From the NCBI GenBank assembly GCA_012837935.1, contig DUQG01000003.1, positions 1 to 64,000 on the forward strand: a DNA stretch of 64,000 nt. Reading direction: 5' to 3'. Source of the DNA: Bacteroidales bacterium. Lineage in GTDB: Bacteria; Bacteroidota; Bacteroidia; Bacteroidales; Paludibacteraceae. The translations under genes were made by a program, and so were the position numbers. Shown one piece after another: positions 16,401-24,051 of the stretch. The notes under the pieces were generated by a model. That model was given only the letters and a program-made list of their open reading frames with translations. It did not search any database and had not been told where the DNA came from. Position 1 is the first letter of the stretch. Each line of letters opens with the position of its first letter.

Positions 16401-18323
16401 CTATAGCAACCTCGCATTAAATCCTTTCAGCGTATCCAATACATTGGAACGAACGTGGATAAAATGCTCAATACCTTGTGCTTTCAGTTCATCCATACAT
16501 GCAGGTGCACCCGCTACAACTAGAATCGCTTTATCTTTCAGCAAGGCAAATGCTTCCGGTGCAAATGCGGCATATTCGTCATCGCTAGAGCATAGCACCA
16601 CCACATCGGCTTTGGCTTCAAGAGCAGCTTCCACGCCTTTTTCAACGGTTTCAAATCCAAGATTATCGATAATTTCGTAGCCTGCACAAGCAAAGAAGTT
16701 GCTTGAGAACTGTGCGCGAGCCAAACGCATAGCCAAATTACCGATAGTCAGCATAAATACTTTTGGCGTTTTACCTGATTTTTCAGTTGCTAAGCGAAGC
16801 TCTTCAAACTCTTTTCCGGCTCTTATCGGTTCCAGCGTTTCAACAAATACTGTTTCGCTTCCACAACCGCAGTCGCTATCTCTATGAGCACCACAAATAC
16901 CTTTTTCCTCTATTTTTTCCAATGCAGTTTCGGTAAAATTCGGGAATTGGTTGGTTCCAAGCAATATTTCTTTTCGGCTCGAAACATCGCGCAAACGGTT
17001 AGCAGCGGTAATTTTAATAGCTTCTTGTACCATTCCGGATTTTACATTGGCAAAGAAACCACCTTCGTCTTCCACTTTTAAGAAAATATTCCACGCTTGT
17101 TCGGCAATTTCTTTTGTCAAAGTTTCAATGTAATAAGAACCTGCACTCGGGTCAATTACTTTATTAAAATGACTCTCTTCTTTAAGTAGCAATTGCTGAT
17201 TTCTCGCAATTCTTTCAGAGAATTCATCGGGTTGTTTGTAAGAAATATCGTAAGGAAGTACGGTCAGACTGTCCACACCGGCAATAGTAGCACTCATCGC
17301 TTCCGTTTGAGAACGAAGCATATTTACGTTAGCGTCAAATACAGTCATATTAAACTGAGAAGTTTCCGCGTGAATACGCATTTTCGCTGCACAACGGCAA
17401 AGTCCGTCCGGTTTGTTATTCGGACACTCTTCGCGTGAACATTTTGGTTCGTAAGCCATCACGATTTGTGCCCAAAGCAAGCGAGCTGCACGGAATTTGG
17501 CAATTTCCATAAAGTAGTTGCTGCCTACACCAAAATTAAATTTGATTTTTTTAGCTGCCAATGCTTTGTCCACGCCTGCACCAATCATGCTTGAAAGGTA
17601 CTCATTTCCCCAAGCCAGCGCATAACCCAATTCTTGTGCACAGAAGGCTCCGGCATTGTTAAGTGTAGTTGCATTTACACCTACTACTCTGTAAAATGGA
17701 AGTGCTGCAGCCGCCAACGTAATTGATTTTACTAGATCAACTACAAATACTTTGTCTAAATCTTTGCCTTTGCACAGCATACGGTTGATTGGATCCACGT
17801 TGATAGAACCGACAAGCTTGGTAGGGTCGGTATAGAAACCGTTTGCTTTGTAGTAGTCGGTAAGAATTTGCACCAATTCAACGCCTTTGCTTTGACAAAT
17901 ATGGAAGTTCAGTTCCACAGCTGTCGGTACAATGTCTTTCAACAAAGCAGCGATAAACTCAGGACTTAAATCGGCTTTTTTCAGTCTAAATCCGAGTGAG
18001 GTAGCACCGCGATTCAGTACATCAAGCGCTTTTTTATTAGCCTCAGCCACATCCTCCACTTTGATATCCTGACGAACAAACCAGTCATTGCATGGTTTTG
18101 TGCTTCTCACATATGGATACGCAGCAGGCTTTACTTCGGTAGTTTTTAGCCCTTCAATGTCTTCAGCACGGTAAAAAGGCTGTACCTTAAAACCTTCGTT
18201 AGTACGCCACACGAGCTTTCTCTCAAAATCGGCACCTTTCAAGTCTTTGGTTACCACATCCAACCATTGTTCGGTGGTAATCGCAGGAAAGTCGGCCAAT
18301 AAATTTAATTTTTTATCTGCCAT
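16401..18323 (-). CDS. mutA: Methylmalonyl-CoA mutase small subunit
   Basis: 640 residues, a normal length for MutA. It has the mutase barrel fold ('FKVQPFYRAEDIEG', 'DPSAGSYYIETLT', '[17 protein letters not shown]') and a C-terminal Rossmann domain that lacks the DxHxxG cobalamin motif ('VFMLTIGNLAMRLARAQF'), as expected for the non-catalytic subunit of the heterodimer. Odd features are two cysteine-rich loops: 'KCSREECPNNKPDGLCRC' (~residues 293-312) and 'GICGAHRDSDCGCGSE' (~475-490). It is the first gene of the mutA - four-helix-bundle - mutB series and has a TAnnTTTG promoter core 45 bases before its ATG. Confidence 0.95.
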   Translation of the reverse strand: MADKKLNLLADFPAITTEQWLDVVTKDLKGADFERKLVWRTNEGFKVQPFYRAEDIEGLKTTEVKPAAYPYVRSTKPCNDWFVRQDIKVEDVAEANKKALDVLNRGATSLGFRLKKADLSPEFIAALLKDIVPTAVELNFHICQSKGVELVQILTDYYKANGFYTDPTKLVGSINVDPINRMLCKGKDLDKVFVVDLVKSITLAAAALPFYRVVGVNATTLNNAGAFCAQELGYALAWGNEYLSSMIGAGVDKALAAKKIKFNFGVGSNYFMEIAKFRAARLLWAQIVMAYEPKCSREECPNNKPDGLCRCAAKMRIHAETSQFNMTVFDANVNMLRSQTEAMSATIAGVDSLTVLPYDISYKQPDEFSERIARNQQLLLKEESHFNKVIDPSAGSYYIETLTKEIAEQAWNIFLKVEDEGGFFANVKSGMVQEAIKITAANRLRDVSSRKEILLGTNQFPNFTETALEKIEEKGICGAHRDSDCGCGSETVFVETLEPIRAGKEFEELRLATEKSGKTPKVFMLTIGNLAMRLARAQFSSNFFACAGYEIIDNLGFETVEKGVEAALEAKADVVVLCSSDDEYAAFAPEAFALLKDKAILVVAGAPACMDELKAQGIEHFIHVRSNVLDTLKGFNARLL

Positions 18324-18367
18324 AATGATATTTGGTTATTTAATATATGTATTGTCTAAGCAATTTG

Positions 18368-18375
18368 CAAAGTTA
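18368..18375 (-). promoter_or_regulatory. Probable mutA promoter core
   Basis: TAACTTTG on the - strand, 45 bases upstream of the mutA ATG, matches TAnnTTTG; no clear -33 element. Confidence 0.5.
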
Positions 18376-18502
18376 CCAAAATTAAGTTTATTAACTAATG
18401 AATTTAACTAAATATTCATGCTAAAAAAATTAAAAAGGCTTTTTTAGACGGTTAGACTTTCAGACCGCTACGCTGTCAGACTTTTAGATAAAAAATAGAA
18501 AA

Positions 18503-18569
18503 GCTGCGTTGCAGCGAACCCTTTGTAGATATTGTTGCCTTACGAAACAAAGGTGCGTAGCACCGAACC
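18503..18569. repeat. Pair of small hairpins followed by GAACC
   Basis: In the ~395-base spacer between mutA and the acyl-CoA synthetase gene lie GCTGCGTTGCAGC-GAACC (18503-18520) and GGTGCGTAGCACC-GAACC (18552-18569). The stems differ but both pair, and the GAACC tail is kept. A run resembling AGACTTTCAGACCGCTACGC lies just before. No gene is seen in the spacer. Confidence 0.7.
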
Positions 18570-18678
18570 ATTGAAATTCTAAGTAGATTTCAAACAAAAA
18601 CAACATCTGTTAAAATGTCTGACAATTAGAAAACTTTATTTTTTCTTCCTGAATTAAAGCATTTTATAAAAAAATTGA

Positions 18679-18686
18679 TAACTTTG
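18679..18686 (+). promoter_or_regulatory. Probable promoter core for acyl-CoA synthetase
   Basis: TAACTTTG matches TAnnTTTG, 34 bases upstream of the preferred ATG at 18720. It rules out a start at 18675. Confidence 0.5.
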
Positions 18687-18719
18687 TACGTTTTGATTTT
18701 TAAAAAGATTTTAAAAGTT

Positions 18720-20612
18720 ATGATTATGAACAAAACAATTATAGACTTTTTGAATGAAGCCGTTGAGAATTTCGGTGATCGTCCGTTTCTTTACGAAGCT
18801 CGTAATGATGCAGAATACACATCCATGACCTACAAAGAAGTGCAAGAAAAAGCCAGACAATTTGCTGCCGGATTAATCGACCTTGGCATTGAAGCGGGTG
18901 ACAGAGTAGCGCTTATTTCTGAAGGAAAAAACAACTGGATTGTAGGTGAATTGGGCGTGCTACATATCGGTGCTGTTTGTGTGCCGCTTTCGGTAAAGTT
19001 GGATACGGAACAAGATATAGCATTTCGTGTAAATCACTCGGAATGTCGTGCCATTATGGCATCCGACCAACAAATTACCAAACTGCGCCCCATGAAAAAA
19101 GCCTTTACAAACATGGAACACTATATCTTGCTTGACCCGGAAGAAAATCTGCAAGAGCAAGAAGTTCTTTTTGAAAATATCGTTGAAAAAGGCAAAAAGC
19201 TATTGGCTAAAAATCCTGCTGCTCTTGACAAAAGAATAAAAAAAGTTACTGCCGACTCACTGGCAAATATCTCTTACACATCCGGCACAACTGCCAATCC
19301 GAAAGGGATTATGCTTTCACACGGCAACTACGTGTGTAACTCTGAGCAAGCAGTGGAACTTTTAAACGGAATTCCTTCCTATTTCCGTCAACTACTGATT
19401 TTGCCTTGGGACCACTCTTTCGGACATACGGCAGGAATTTATTCATTTATGAAATGCGGCGCTTCATTGGCTTCCGTGGCAATGGGAAAAACACCGATTG
19501 AAGTGCTGAGAAACGTTCCAAAAAGCATCAAAGCAATTAATCCGCATTTGATGATGAGCGTCCCTGCACTTGCATCCAGTTTCAGAAAAAACATCGAAGC
19601 TGGAATCGAACAAAAAGGAAAATTCACAAGTAGGTTATTTAGAAGAGCACTTAAAACTGCCTACGCTTACAATAAAGAAGGATATAATAAAGGTACAGGC
19701 GGAACTGCTTGGATGAAACCGCTTTTGGCTTTCTATGACAAGCTTATTTTCTCAAAAGTTCGTCAGTCGTTTGCAAGCAATATGCAGTTTTTTATCGGCG
19801 GTGGTGCACTGCTTGATATTGAATTACAACGCTTTTTCTACGCTATCGGCATCCCGATGTATCAAGGTTACGGACTATCGGAAGCTACACCGATTATTTC
19901 TGCTAACAGTACTCACGCACACAAACTCGGTTCATCCGGTAAACCCGTTCCACATATGGATATTAAAATAGTGGACGATAATTTAGAAGAAGTTCCTACG
20001 GGTGAAAAAGGTGAAATTATCATTCGCGGTGGAAATGTGATGAAAGGCTATTGGAAAAATCCGGAAGCTACCGCCGAAACCATCGTGGACGGATGGCTTA
20101 GAACGGGCGATATGGGTTACCTTGATTCAGACGGTTATTTGTATGTGCTTGGTCGTACAAAGTCCTTACTGATTAGCGATGACGGTGAAAAGTTCTCACC
20201 CGAAGGCATTGAAGAATCTATGACGGCTAAATCTCGCTATATCGACCAGATTGTACTATACAACAATCAACGTCCTTATACAACGGCACTTATCGTGGTT
20301 AATCCTACGGAATTGAAAAAGCGAACAACAGACCCTACAGAAGCGGCGTTGCTTATTGAGAAACAAATAGCAAAATATCTGAAAGGCGGAAAATACGAAG
20401 ACCTCTTCCCTACCCGATGGATTCCATCCGGTTTCGCTATTTTGGAAGAACCATTTTCCGACAAAAACGGCATGGTAAACTCTACCATGAAGATTGTAAA
20501 ACACAAAGTCTATGAAGCATATGCTTCACGAATTGATGAGCTTTACACAACCGAAGGCAAAAAAGCCACATCGCCTTCCAACATAAAGGCTTTGGAAAAT
20601 GTGCTGAAATAA
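18720..20612 (+). CDS. Long-chain fatty acid-CoA ligase (AMP-forming)
   Basis: About 630 residues of the ANL superfamily. The P-loop 'ISYTSGTTANPKGIMLSHG' is at ~185, the adenylate-binding 'YQGYGLSEATPIIS' at ~380 and 'DGWLRTGDMGYLDSDG' at ~455. The domain order and 'GRTKSLLISDDGEKFSPEGIEE' hinge fit long-chain acyl-CoA synthetases, which activate fatty acids to acyl-CoA through an acyl-adenylate. Start choice: ATG 18720 (MIMNKTIIDF) or ATG 18726; an upstream TTG at 18675 would precede the likely transcription start. No partner genes are adjacent. Exact chain-length preference cannot be read. Confidence 0.9.
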   Translation: MIMNKTIIDFLNEAVENFGDRPFLYEARNDAEYTSMTYKEVQEKARQFAAGLIDLGIEAGDRVALISEGKNNWIVGELGVLHIGAVCVPLSVKLDTEQDIAFRVNHSECRAIMASDQQITKLRPMKKAFTNMEHYILLDPEENLQEQEVLFENIVEKGKKLLAKNPAALDKRIKKVTADSLANISYTSGTTANPKGIMLSHGNYVCNSEQAVELLNGIPSYFRQLLILPWDHSFGHTAGIYSFMKCGASLASVAMGKTPIEVLRNVPKSIKAINPHLMMSVPALASSFRKNIEAGIEQKGKFTSRLFRRALKTAYAYNKEGYNKGTGGTAWMKPLLAFYDKLIFSKVRQSFASNMQFFIGGGALLDIELQRFFYAIGIPMYQGYGLSEATPIISANSTHAHKLGSSGKPVPHMDIKIVDDNLEEVPTGEKGEIIIRGGNVMKGYWKNPEATAETIVDGWLRTGDMGYLDSDGYLYVLGRTKSLLISDDGEKFSPEGIEESMTAKSRYIDQIVLYNNQRPYTTALIVVNPTELKKRTTDPTEAALLIEKQIAKYLKGGKYEDLFPTRWIPSGFAILEEPFSDKNGMVNSTMKIVKHKVYEAYASRIDELYTTEGKKATSPSNIKALENVLK

Positions 20613-20625
20613 TTTCTATATTATA

Positions 20626-20709
20626 GTCGCACCCCGAGTAAATAATTGATTAAGACAAGGAAGCTGAAAAAACTACCAACGTTTCTAAGTAAAATACTCG
20701 GGGCGCAAC
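20626..20709. repeat. Long inverted repeat after acyl-CoA synthetase
   Basis: GTCGCACCCCGAGTA (20626-20640) and TACTCGGGGCGCAAC (20695-20709) pair along 15 bases with two G-T-type differences, enclosing 54 bases. Terminator or terminal repeats of a tiny element. Confidence 0.6.
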
Positions 20710-20799
20710 TAATTAAACCATTTAAATCTTTGTAATTTTAGTAATATTTTGTTTATTTGCTCAAAAAATCAGTTTACAATCTTTTAAGAAATCAACATT

Positions 20800-21312
20800 A
20801 TGAATACAGATCACTCAACTCAATCACTTACAACAAGCTCCGACTCACAAGAACAGCCGCAGCAACTTATCATCGATGCAAGTGGAAAGCAAAATCTAAT
20901 TACGACAGCCAAATGGTCTAACTTTATAGCCATCGTTGGCATCGTGATGGTAGTGTTTTTTGCTTTGATTGGCATCGCTATTATGCTTATTTCACCTGTA
21001 GCAAGCGATTACCAAGACTTTCAGTCATACCCGCAGCTTTCTTTTACCTTTATAGGAATCCTTTATATAGTTATGGCTGTCGTTTATTTTTTTCCTTGCT
21101 ATTACCTTTTTCTTTTTTCTAAAAAGATTCGACTTGGTATAAACTTCGACAGCCAAGACAAACTTAACGAAGGTCTAAATTACCTAAAGAAACTGGCTAA
21201 GTTTGTTGGAATACTTATCATAGTTTCTCTGGCATTAACACTGCTTTTTATTCCACTCGTTTTCCTTTCTGCAGGTCTTATGCAGATACTTACAGGTGGT
21301 GTGATGATTTAG
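20800..21312 (+). CDS. Small integral membrane protein (DUF5362-like)
   Basis: 170 residues. A Gln/Ser-rich cytosolic N-terminus (~1-45) is followed by three to four hydrophobic segments at ~46-70, ~84-108 and ~138-165, the last ending 'SAGLMQILTGGVMI'. Between them is 'FSKKIRLGINFDSQDKLNEGLNYLKKLAKFVG', a soluble helix pair placed as in Bacteroidota DUF5362 proteins; this family call is from memory and tentative. It is a stand-alone gene with its own strong terminator. Function unknown. Confidence 0.75.
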   Translation: MNTDHSTQSLTTSSDSQEQPQQLIIDASGKQNLITTAKWSNFIAIVGIVMVVFFALIGIAIMLISPVASDYQDFQSYPQLSFTFIGILYIVMAVVYFFPCYYLFLFSKKIRLGINFDSQDKLNEGLNYLKKLAKFVGILIIVSLALTLLFIPLVFLSAGLMQILTGGVMI

Positions 21313-21333
21313 TTTCAGGATTTTATTGAAACA

Positions 21334-21371
21334 AAGAAAACCCTTTTGTCAAGCGGCGAAAGGGTTTTCTT
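21334..21371 (+). terminator. Intrinsic terminator after membrane protein gene
   Basis: AAGAAAACCCTTT pairs perfectly with AAAGGGTTTTCTT across a short GC-rich loop, about 20 bases after the stop codon. Confidence 0.8.
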
Positions 21372-21378
21372 ATGGTAG

Positions 21379-21614
21379 TATATGTATATCCGCAAAACTT
21401 CCTATTCAATTGCCACATTCCTTTAGGGCGTGGGTAAATAGTTGGAAATTCAATCGGCTTTAGCCGAAATTTAAATAATCTTAGGCTAAAGCCCTTGTAC
21501 TTCACTTTCAAGCTATCCACTCCCGATAAATATCGTGGATTAAAAGTCCCCGAAAGTAATCGGGACAAACAGTGGCAACTGAAAAAAGTATTAGGAACAC
21601 ATGTGGATAATCAT
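21379..21614. repeat. Long palindromic repeat, GGCTTTAGCC family (copy 2)
   Basis: 236 bases, from TATATGTATATCCGC to GTGGATAATCAT. It contains CGGCTTTAGCCG, the inverted GGCTAAAGCC, and CCCGATAAATATCG and CCCCGAAAGTAATCGGG palindromes. An almost identical copy lies at 38766-38985 in the opposite orientation, lacking an internal ~16-bp piece around CCCGATAAATATCG. With flanks it fills the 411-base spacer; no gene is seen. Confidence 0.85.
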
Positions 21615-21682
21615 AAAACAATAAGTCGAGATAGGTTTATGACAATCTTCCTTGAAGCGCTCTAAAATAGAATAAAATTTAC

Positions 21683-21690
21683 TACTTTTG
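21683..21690 (+). promoter_or_regulatory. Probable promoter core for lipoprotein gene
   Basis: TACTTTTG matches TAnnTTTG, 33 bases before the ATG at 21724. Confidence 0.5.
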
Positions 21691-21723
21691 TCCTTCATTT
21701 TAAAAAATCAAAATATTTAGATA

Positions 21724-22752
21724 ATGAGAAGAAAACTTTTTTATTTATTCTTGGCTTTAATCGGCTTTGCTTTTTTATCTTGCGAAGGTGGTAAAAAAAG
21801 CGAGAGTATACAATCTGAAGAATATACTACGACTGAGGCTGTGGAAGAAATCCATCCTCTGTTTGTTGACTCCATTGAGTACAATAATAAATTAATTGCT
21901 CTTGCAAACGGCGATACCACCGGACTTTGGCCCGTAAAAAACCAACCGCTTCCATTGCATGGAGCTATTTTGCCGAAACACCGAATTATTGCTTATTACG
22001 GCAATCTCTACTCTACAAAAATGGGAGCATTGGGCGAATACGCACCACAAGAAATGTGGCGAAGACTTAATACGGAATTAAAAGCATGGGAAGCAGCTGA
22101 CCCAAACACACCCGTAGTTCCTGCACTTCATTATATAGCGGTGGTGGCTCAGGGTGCTGCCGGAAATGATGGCATGTACCGTAGCAGAATGCCTGAAAAA
22201 CAAATCGACTCCGTGCTGACCATTGCAAAGATGGGACCGAAAAACACGCTTGTATTTCTCGATATTCAAGTAGCTTTAAGCACTATCCAACAGGAATTAC
22301 CCTTGCTGGAAAAATACTTAAAGATGCCCAATGTGCACTTAGGTATTGATCCGGAATTTTCAATGAAAGACGGCTCTAAACCGGGCAAAAGGATTGGAAA
22401 GTACGATGCGGCAGATATTAATTACTGCTCGGATTATTTGGCTAAACTGGTGAAAGAGCACAATCTACCGCCAAAAGTGTTTATCGTACACCGATTTACG
22501 CAAGGAATGGTAACAAACTACCAGAACATCAAACTTCGTCCGGAAGTACAGATTGTGATGCATATGGATGGTTGGGGACCGCCCGAACTTAAAAAAGGTA
22601 CACACCGCCATTTTATTTACAAAGAACCTGTACAATTTACCGGCTTTAAGATTTTTTATAAAAACGATATTAAGAATGAACCATATCGTCTTTTAACTCC
22701 CCAAGAGTTACTTCAACTAAGACCGCAACCTAGCTATGTACAGTATCAATAA
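21724..22752 (+). CDS. Lipoprotein of unknown function, possibly barrel-fold
   Basis: 342 residues. The signal peptide ends in the lipobox 'FAFLSC' (Cys20), then comes a Ser/Glu/Thr-rich linker to ~60. The rest (~65-335) is one globular domain with alternating strands and helices: 'HRIIAYYGNLYSTKMGALGEY', 'NTPVVPALHYIAVVAQG', 'NTLVFLDIQVALSTIQ', 'VHLGIDPEFSM', 'KVFIVHRFTQGMV', 'IVMHMDGWGPP' and 'FTGFKIFYKND'. Repeated strand-plus-acidic patterns (FLDIQ, GIDPEF, HMDGWG) look like a TIM barrel of glycosidase type, but I do not recognise the family. It has its own promoter and terminator. Surface or periplasmic glycan enzyme is a guess. Confidence 0.75.
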   Translation: MRRKLFYLFLALIGFAFLSCEGGKKSESIQSEEYTTTEAVEEIHPLFVDSIEYNNKLIALANGDTTGLWPVKNQPLPLHGAILPKHRIIAYYGNLYSTKMGALGEYAPQEMWRRLNTELKAWEAADPNTPVVPALHYIAVVAQGAAGNDGMYRSRMPEKQIDSVLTIAKMGPKNTLVFLDIQVALSTIQQELPLLEKYLKMPNVHLGIDPEFSMKDGSKPGKRIGKYDAADINYCSDYLAKLVKEHNLPPKVFIVHRFTQGMVTNYQNIKLRPEVQIVMHMDGWGPPELKKGTHRHFIYKEPVQFTGFKIFYKNDIKNEPYRLLTPQELLQLRPQPSYVQYQ

Positions 22753-22763
22753 TTAGTGTGAAG

Positions 22764-22884
22764 TATGCAGTCGGTAGTATTAAGTAGCAGCTAACTTGAG
22801 TTAGCTGCTACTTTTTGTAAACTGTGGCGTCTTTACTTTTTTATAACCTCAAACCTAACAGGTTTTTAAAACCTGTTAGGTTTA
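22764..22884. repeat. 121-bp direct repeat A flanking the MNT/HEPN pair
   Basis: Starts TATGCAGTCGGTAGTATTAA and ends CCTGTTAGGTTTA; matches 23794-23914 with about three differences. It contains two palindromes: AGCAGCTAACTTGAGTTAGC.. (22786-22809, followed by CTTTTT, so it also serves as terminator of the lipoprotein gene) and AAACCTAACAGG..CCTGTTAGGTTT. Confidence 0.9.
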
Positions 22885-22890
22885 ATATGT

Positions 22891-22912
22891 CTCTCGGTTA
22901 GGAAACCGAGAG
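22891..22912. repeat. GGTTAGGAAACC palindrome, copy 2
   Basis: CTCTC-GGTTAGGAAACC-GAGAG followed by TCCC, then GCCGATGCACCC, a trailing motif also seen after the copy at 28875. Confidence 0.75.
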
Positions 22913-22945
22913 TCCCGAACTAGGTCGCCGATGCACCCTACAATG

Positions 22946-23356
22946 TTAATCGCGCGGTATTAATTTCTCAATGGCAGAAATAAAATCTTCAGCACGAGGA
23001 CGAAGATAGTCCACAAGAGTTGCATCACAATAGCTGAAATCATCGTAATCACTACTATGCCGTTTATCAAACAAATTACTATATATAGCACCATGTTCTA
23101 AATTTAACAATTCTGTACGAACAAAGTGATAAGACAACATTGCTTTTACACCCGAGTGAGTATTCGCTTCTATATTTTGAGCTACAAGCAATGCTGTTGC
23201 AGCATAATAACAAGCGTAATAAAGTCGATTTATAGCGGCATTAAAAAAATTCCCTTTACGCATATAATCAGCTTCTTCCAATGTTTTTCGAGCACGCTCC
23301 AATCGATATGCTATCAAAGCCTCGCGATGCTCGTCTGATAATTCTTTTCGTGTCAT
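22946..23356 (-). CDS. HEPN domain protein, partner of MNT nucleotidyltransferase
   Basis: 136 residues, all-helical, with the HEPN (PF05168-like) core 'NRLYYACYYAATALLVAQN' at ~43-61 and a later 'FDKRHSSDYDDF'. HEPN proteins next to MNT genes are often toxins (RNases) or nucleotidyltransferase partners. The usual R-x4-6-H ribonuclease motif of HepT-type toxins is not visible, so this one may lack RNase activity or use another mechanism. It is the second gene of the pair; its ATG overlaps the MNT stop by 4 bases (ATGA). The pair is bracketed by 121-bp direct repeats. Confidence 0.85.
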   Translation of the reverse strand: MTRKELSDEHREALIAYRLERARKTLEEADYMRKGNFFNAAINRLYYACYYAATALLVAQNIEANTHSGVKAMLSYHFVRTELLNLEHGAIYSNLFDKRHSSDYDDFSYCDATLVDYLRPRAEDFISAIEKLIPRD

Positions 23357-23667
23357 AAAACTATTCCCTCATTTATTACATTAATAGAAAATGGAGTATG
23401 AAAAGGACGATTTTCCCATTGCTTCCGTGTCATAATCATTGGACTGATAATAATCCCTGATAACATTTCCACTTCATACAAAGCACGTATTATCTTATGC
23501 TCGTACTGTGGGGTAAGCTCTTCAGTATTTACCAAAATAAGCAAGTCTATATCACTCTCCTTTCTTACATCACCCCGAGCTTGAGAACCATATAATATAA
23601 CTTCCGCTTCAGGAGCAACTCGCTTCAGAAGTTGACGGATTTGATTTATTACTTGTTGATTTTGCAT
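23353..23667 (-). CDS. MNT-type minimal nucleotidyltransferase (antitoxin-like)
   Basis: 104 residues. The nucleotidyltransferase signature is 'ILYGSQARGDVRKESDIDLLI'-like: Gly27-Ser28, then Asp39 and Asp41 of the DxD metal pair. This is the minimal MNT fold with little beyond the catalytic core. In characterised MntA/HepT systems the MNT protein adds AMP residues to the HEPN toxin and neutralises it. The gene order here is MNT first, HEPN second, with an ATGA overlap, which fits a coupled two-gene module. It ends in TGA, showing that TGA is a normal stop codon in this genome. Confidence 0.88.
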   Translation of the reverse strand: MQNQQVINQIRQLLKRVAPEAEVILYGSQARGDVRKESDIDLLILVNTEELTPQYEHKIIRALYEVEMLSGIIISPMIMTRKQWENRPFHTPFSINVINEGIVL

Positions 23668-23793
23668 AACTTATATGTGTTGTAGGTATGACAAAAATAA
23701 TCAAAATAATTGAAATCCGGTAATTATTTTGAAGAATTTGAAGTTCCGAACTTTAGCTCTCTAACTCATACAAGGGGAAAGATTAGTTTGCAA

Positions 23794-23914
23794 TATGCAG
23801 TCGGTAGTATTAAGTAGCAGCTAACTTGAGTTAGCTGCTACTTTTTGTAAACTATGGCGTCTTTACTTTTTTATAACCTCAAACCTAACAGGTTTTAAAA
23901 ACCTGTTAGGTTTA
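23794..23914. repeat. 121-bp direct repeat B flanking the MNT/HEPN pair
   Basis: Same sequence and orientation as 22764-22884, 1,030 bases apart start to start; the few differences include ACTATGGCG versus ACTGTGGCG. Confidence 0.9.
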
Positions 23915-23932
23915 CTTGGGTATTTCACACAA

Positions 23933-23977
23933 AAAACCTAACGTAAAGACGGAGTTCCGGCTCTACTGTTAGGTTTT
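23933..23977 (-). terminator. Terminator downstream of mini-protein gene 1
   Basis: AAAACCTAAC (23933-23942) pairs with GTTAGGTTTT (23968-23977). On the - strand the second arm is followed by a T-run. It lies 75 bases past the mini-protein stop; the second mini-protein gene has a similar AACCTAAAAG hairpin. Confidence 0.6.
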
Positions 23978-24051
23978 CTTATTGTTTGGTTAATTAAGCT
24001 AAATGCCGTTGAGAACGACAATTTGCTAAATTTTTATTTGCCGATTTATTG

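Noticed and set aside
18324-18719. Cobalamin riboswitch near mutA
   Set aside because: No recognisable B12-box sequence; only hairpin repeats and promoter cores.
21323-21568. Short open frame shared by the two long palindromic repeats (also 38844-39029)
   Set aside because: Conserved only because the DNA repeats are nearly identical; no start context and no function suggested.
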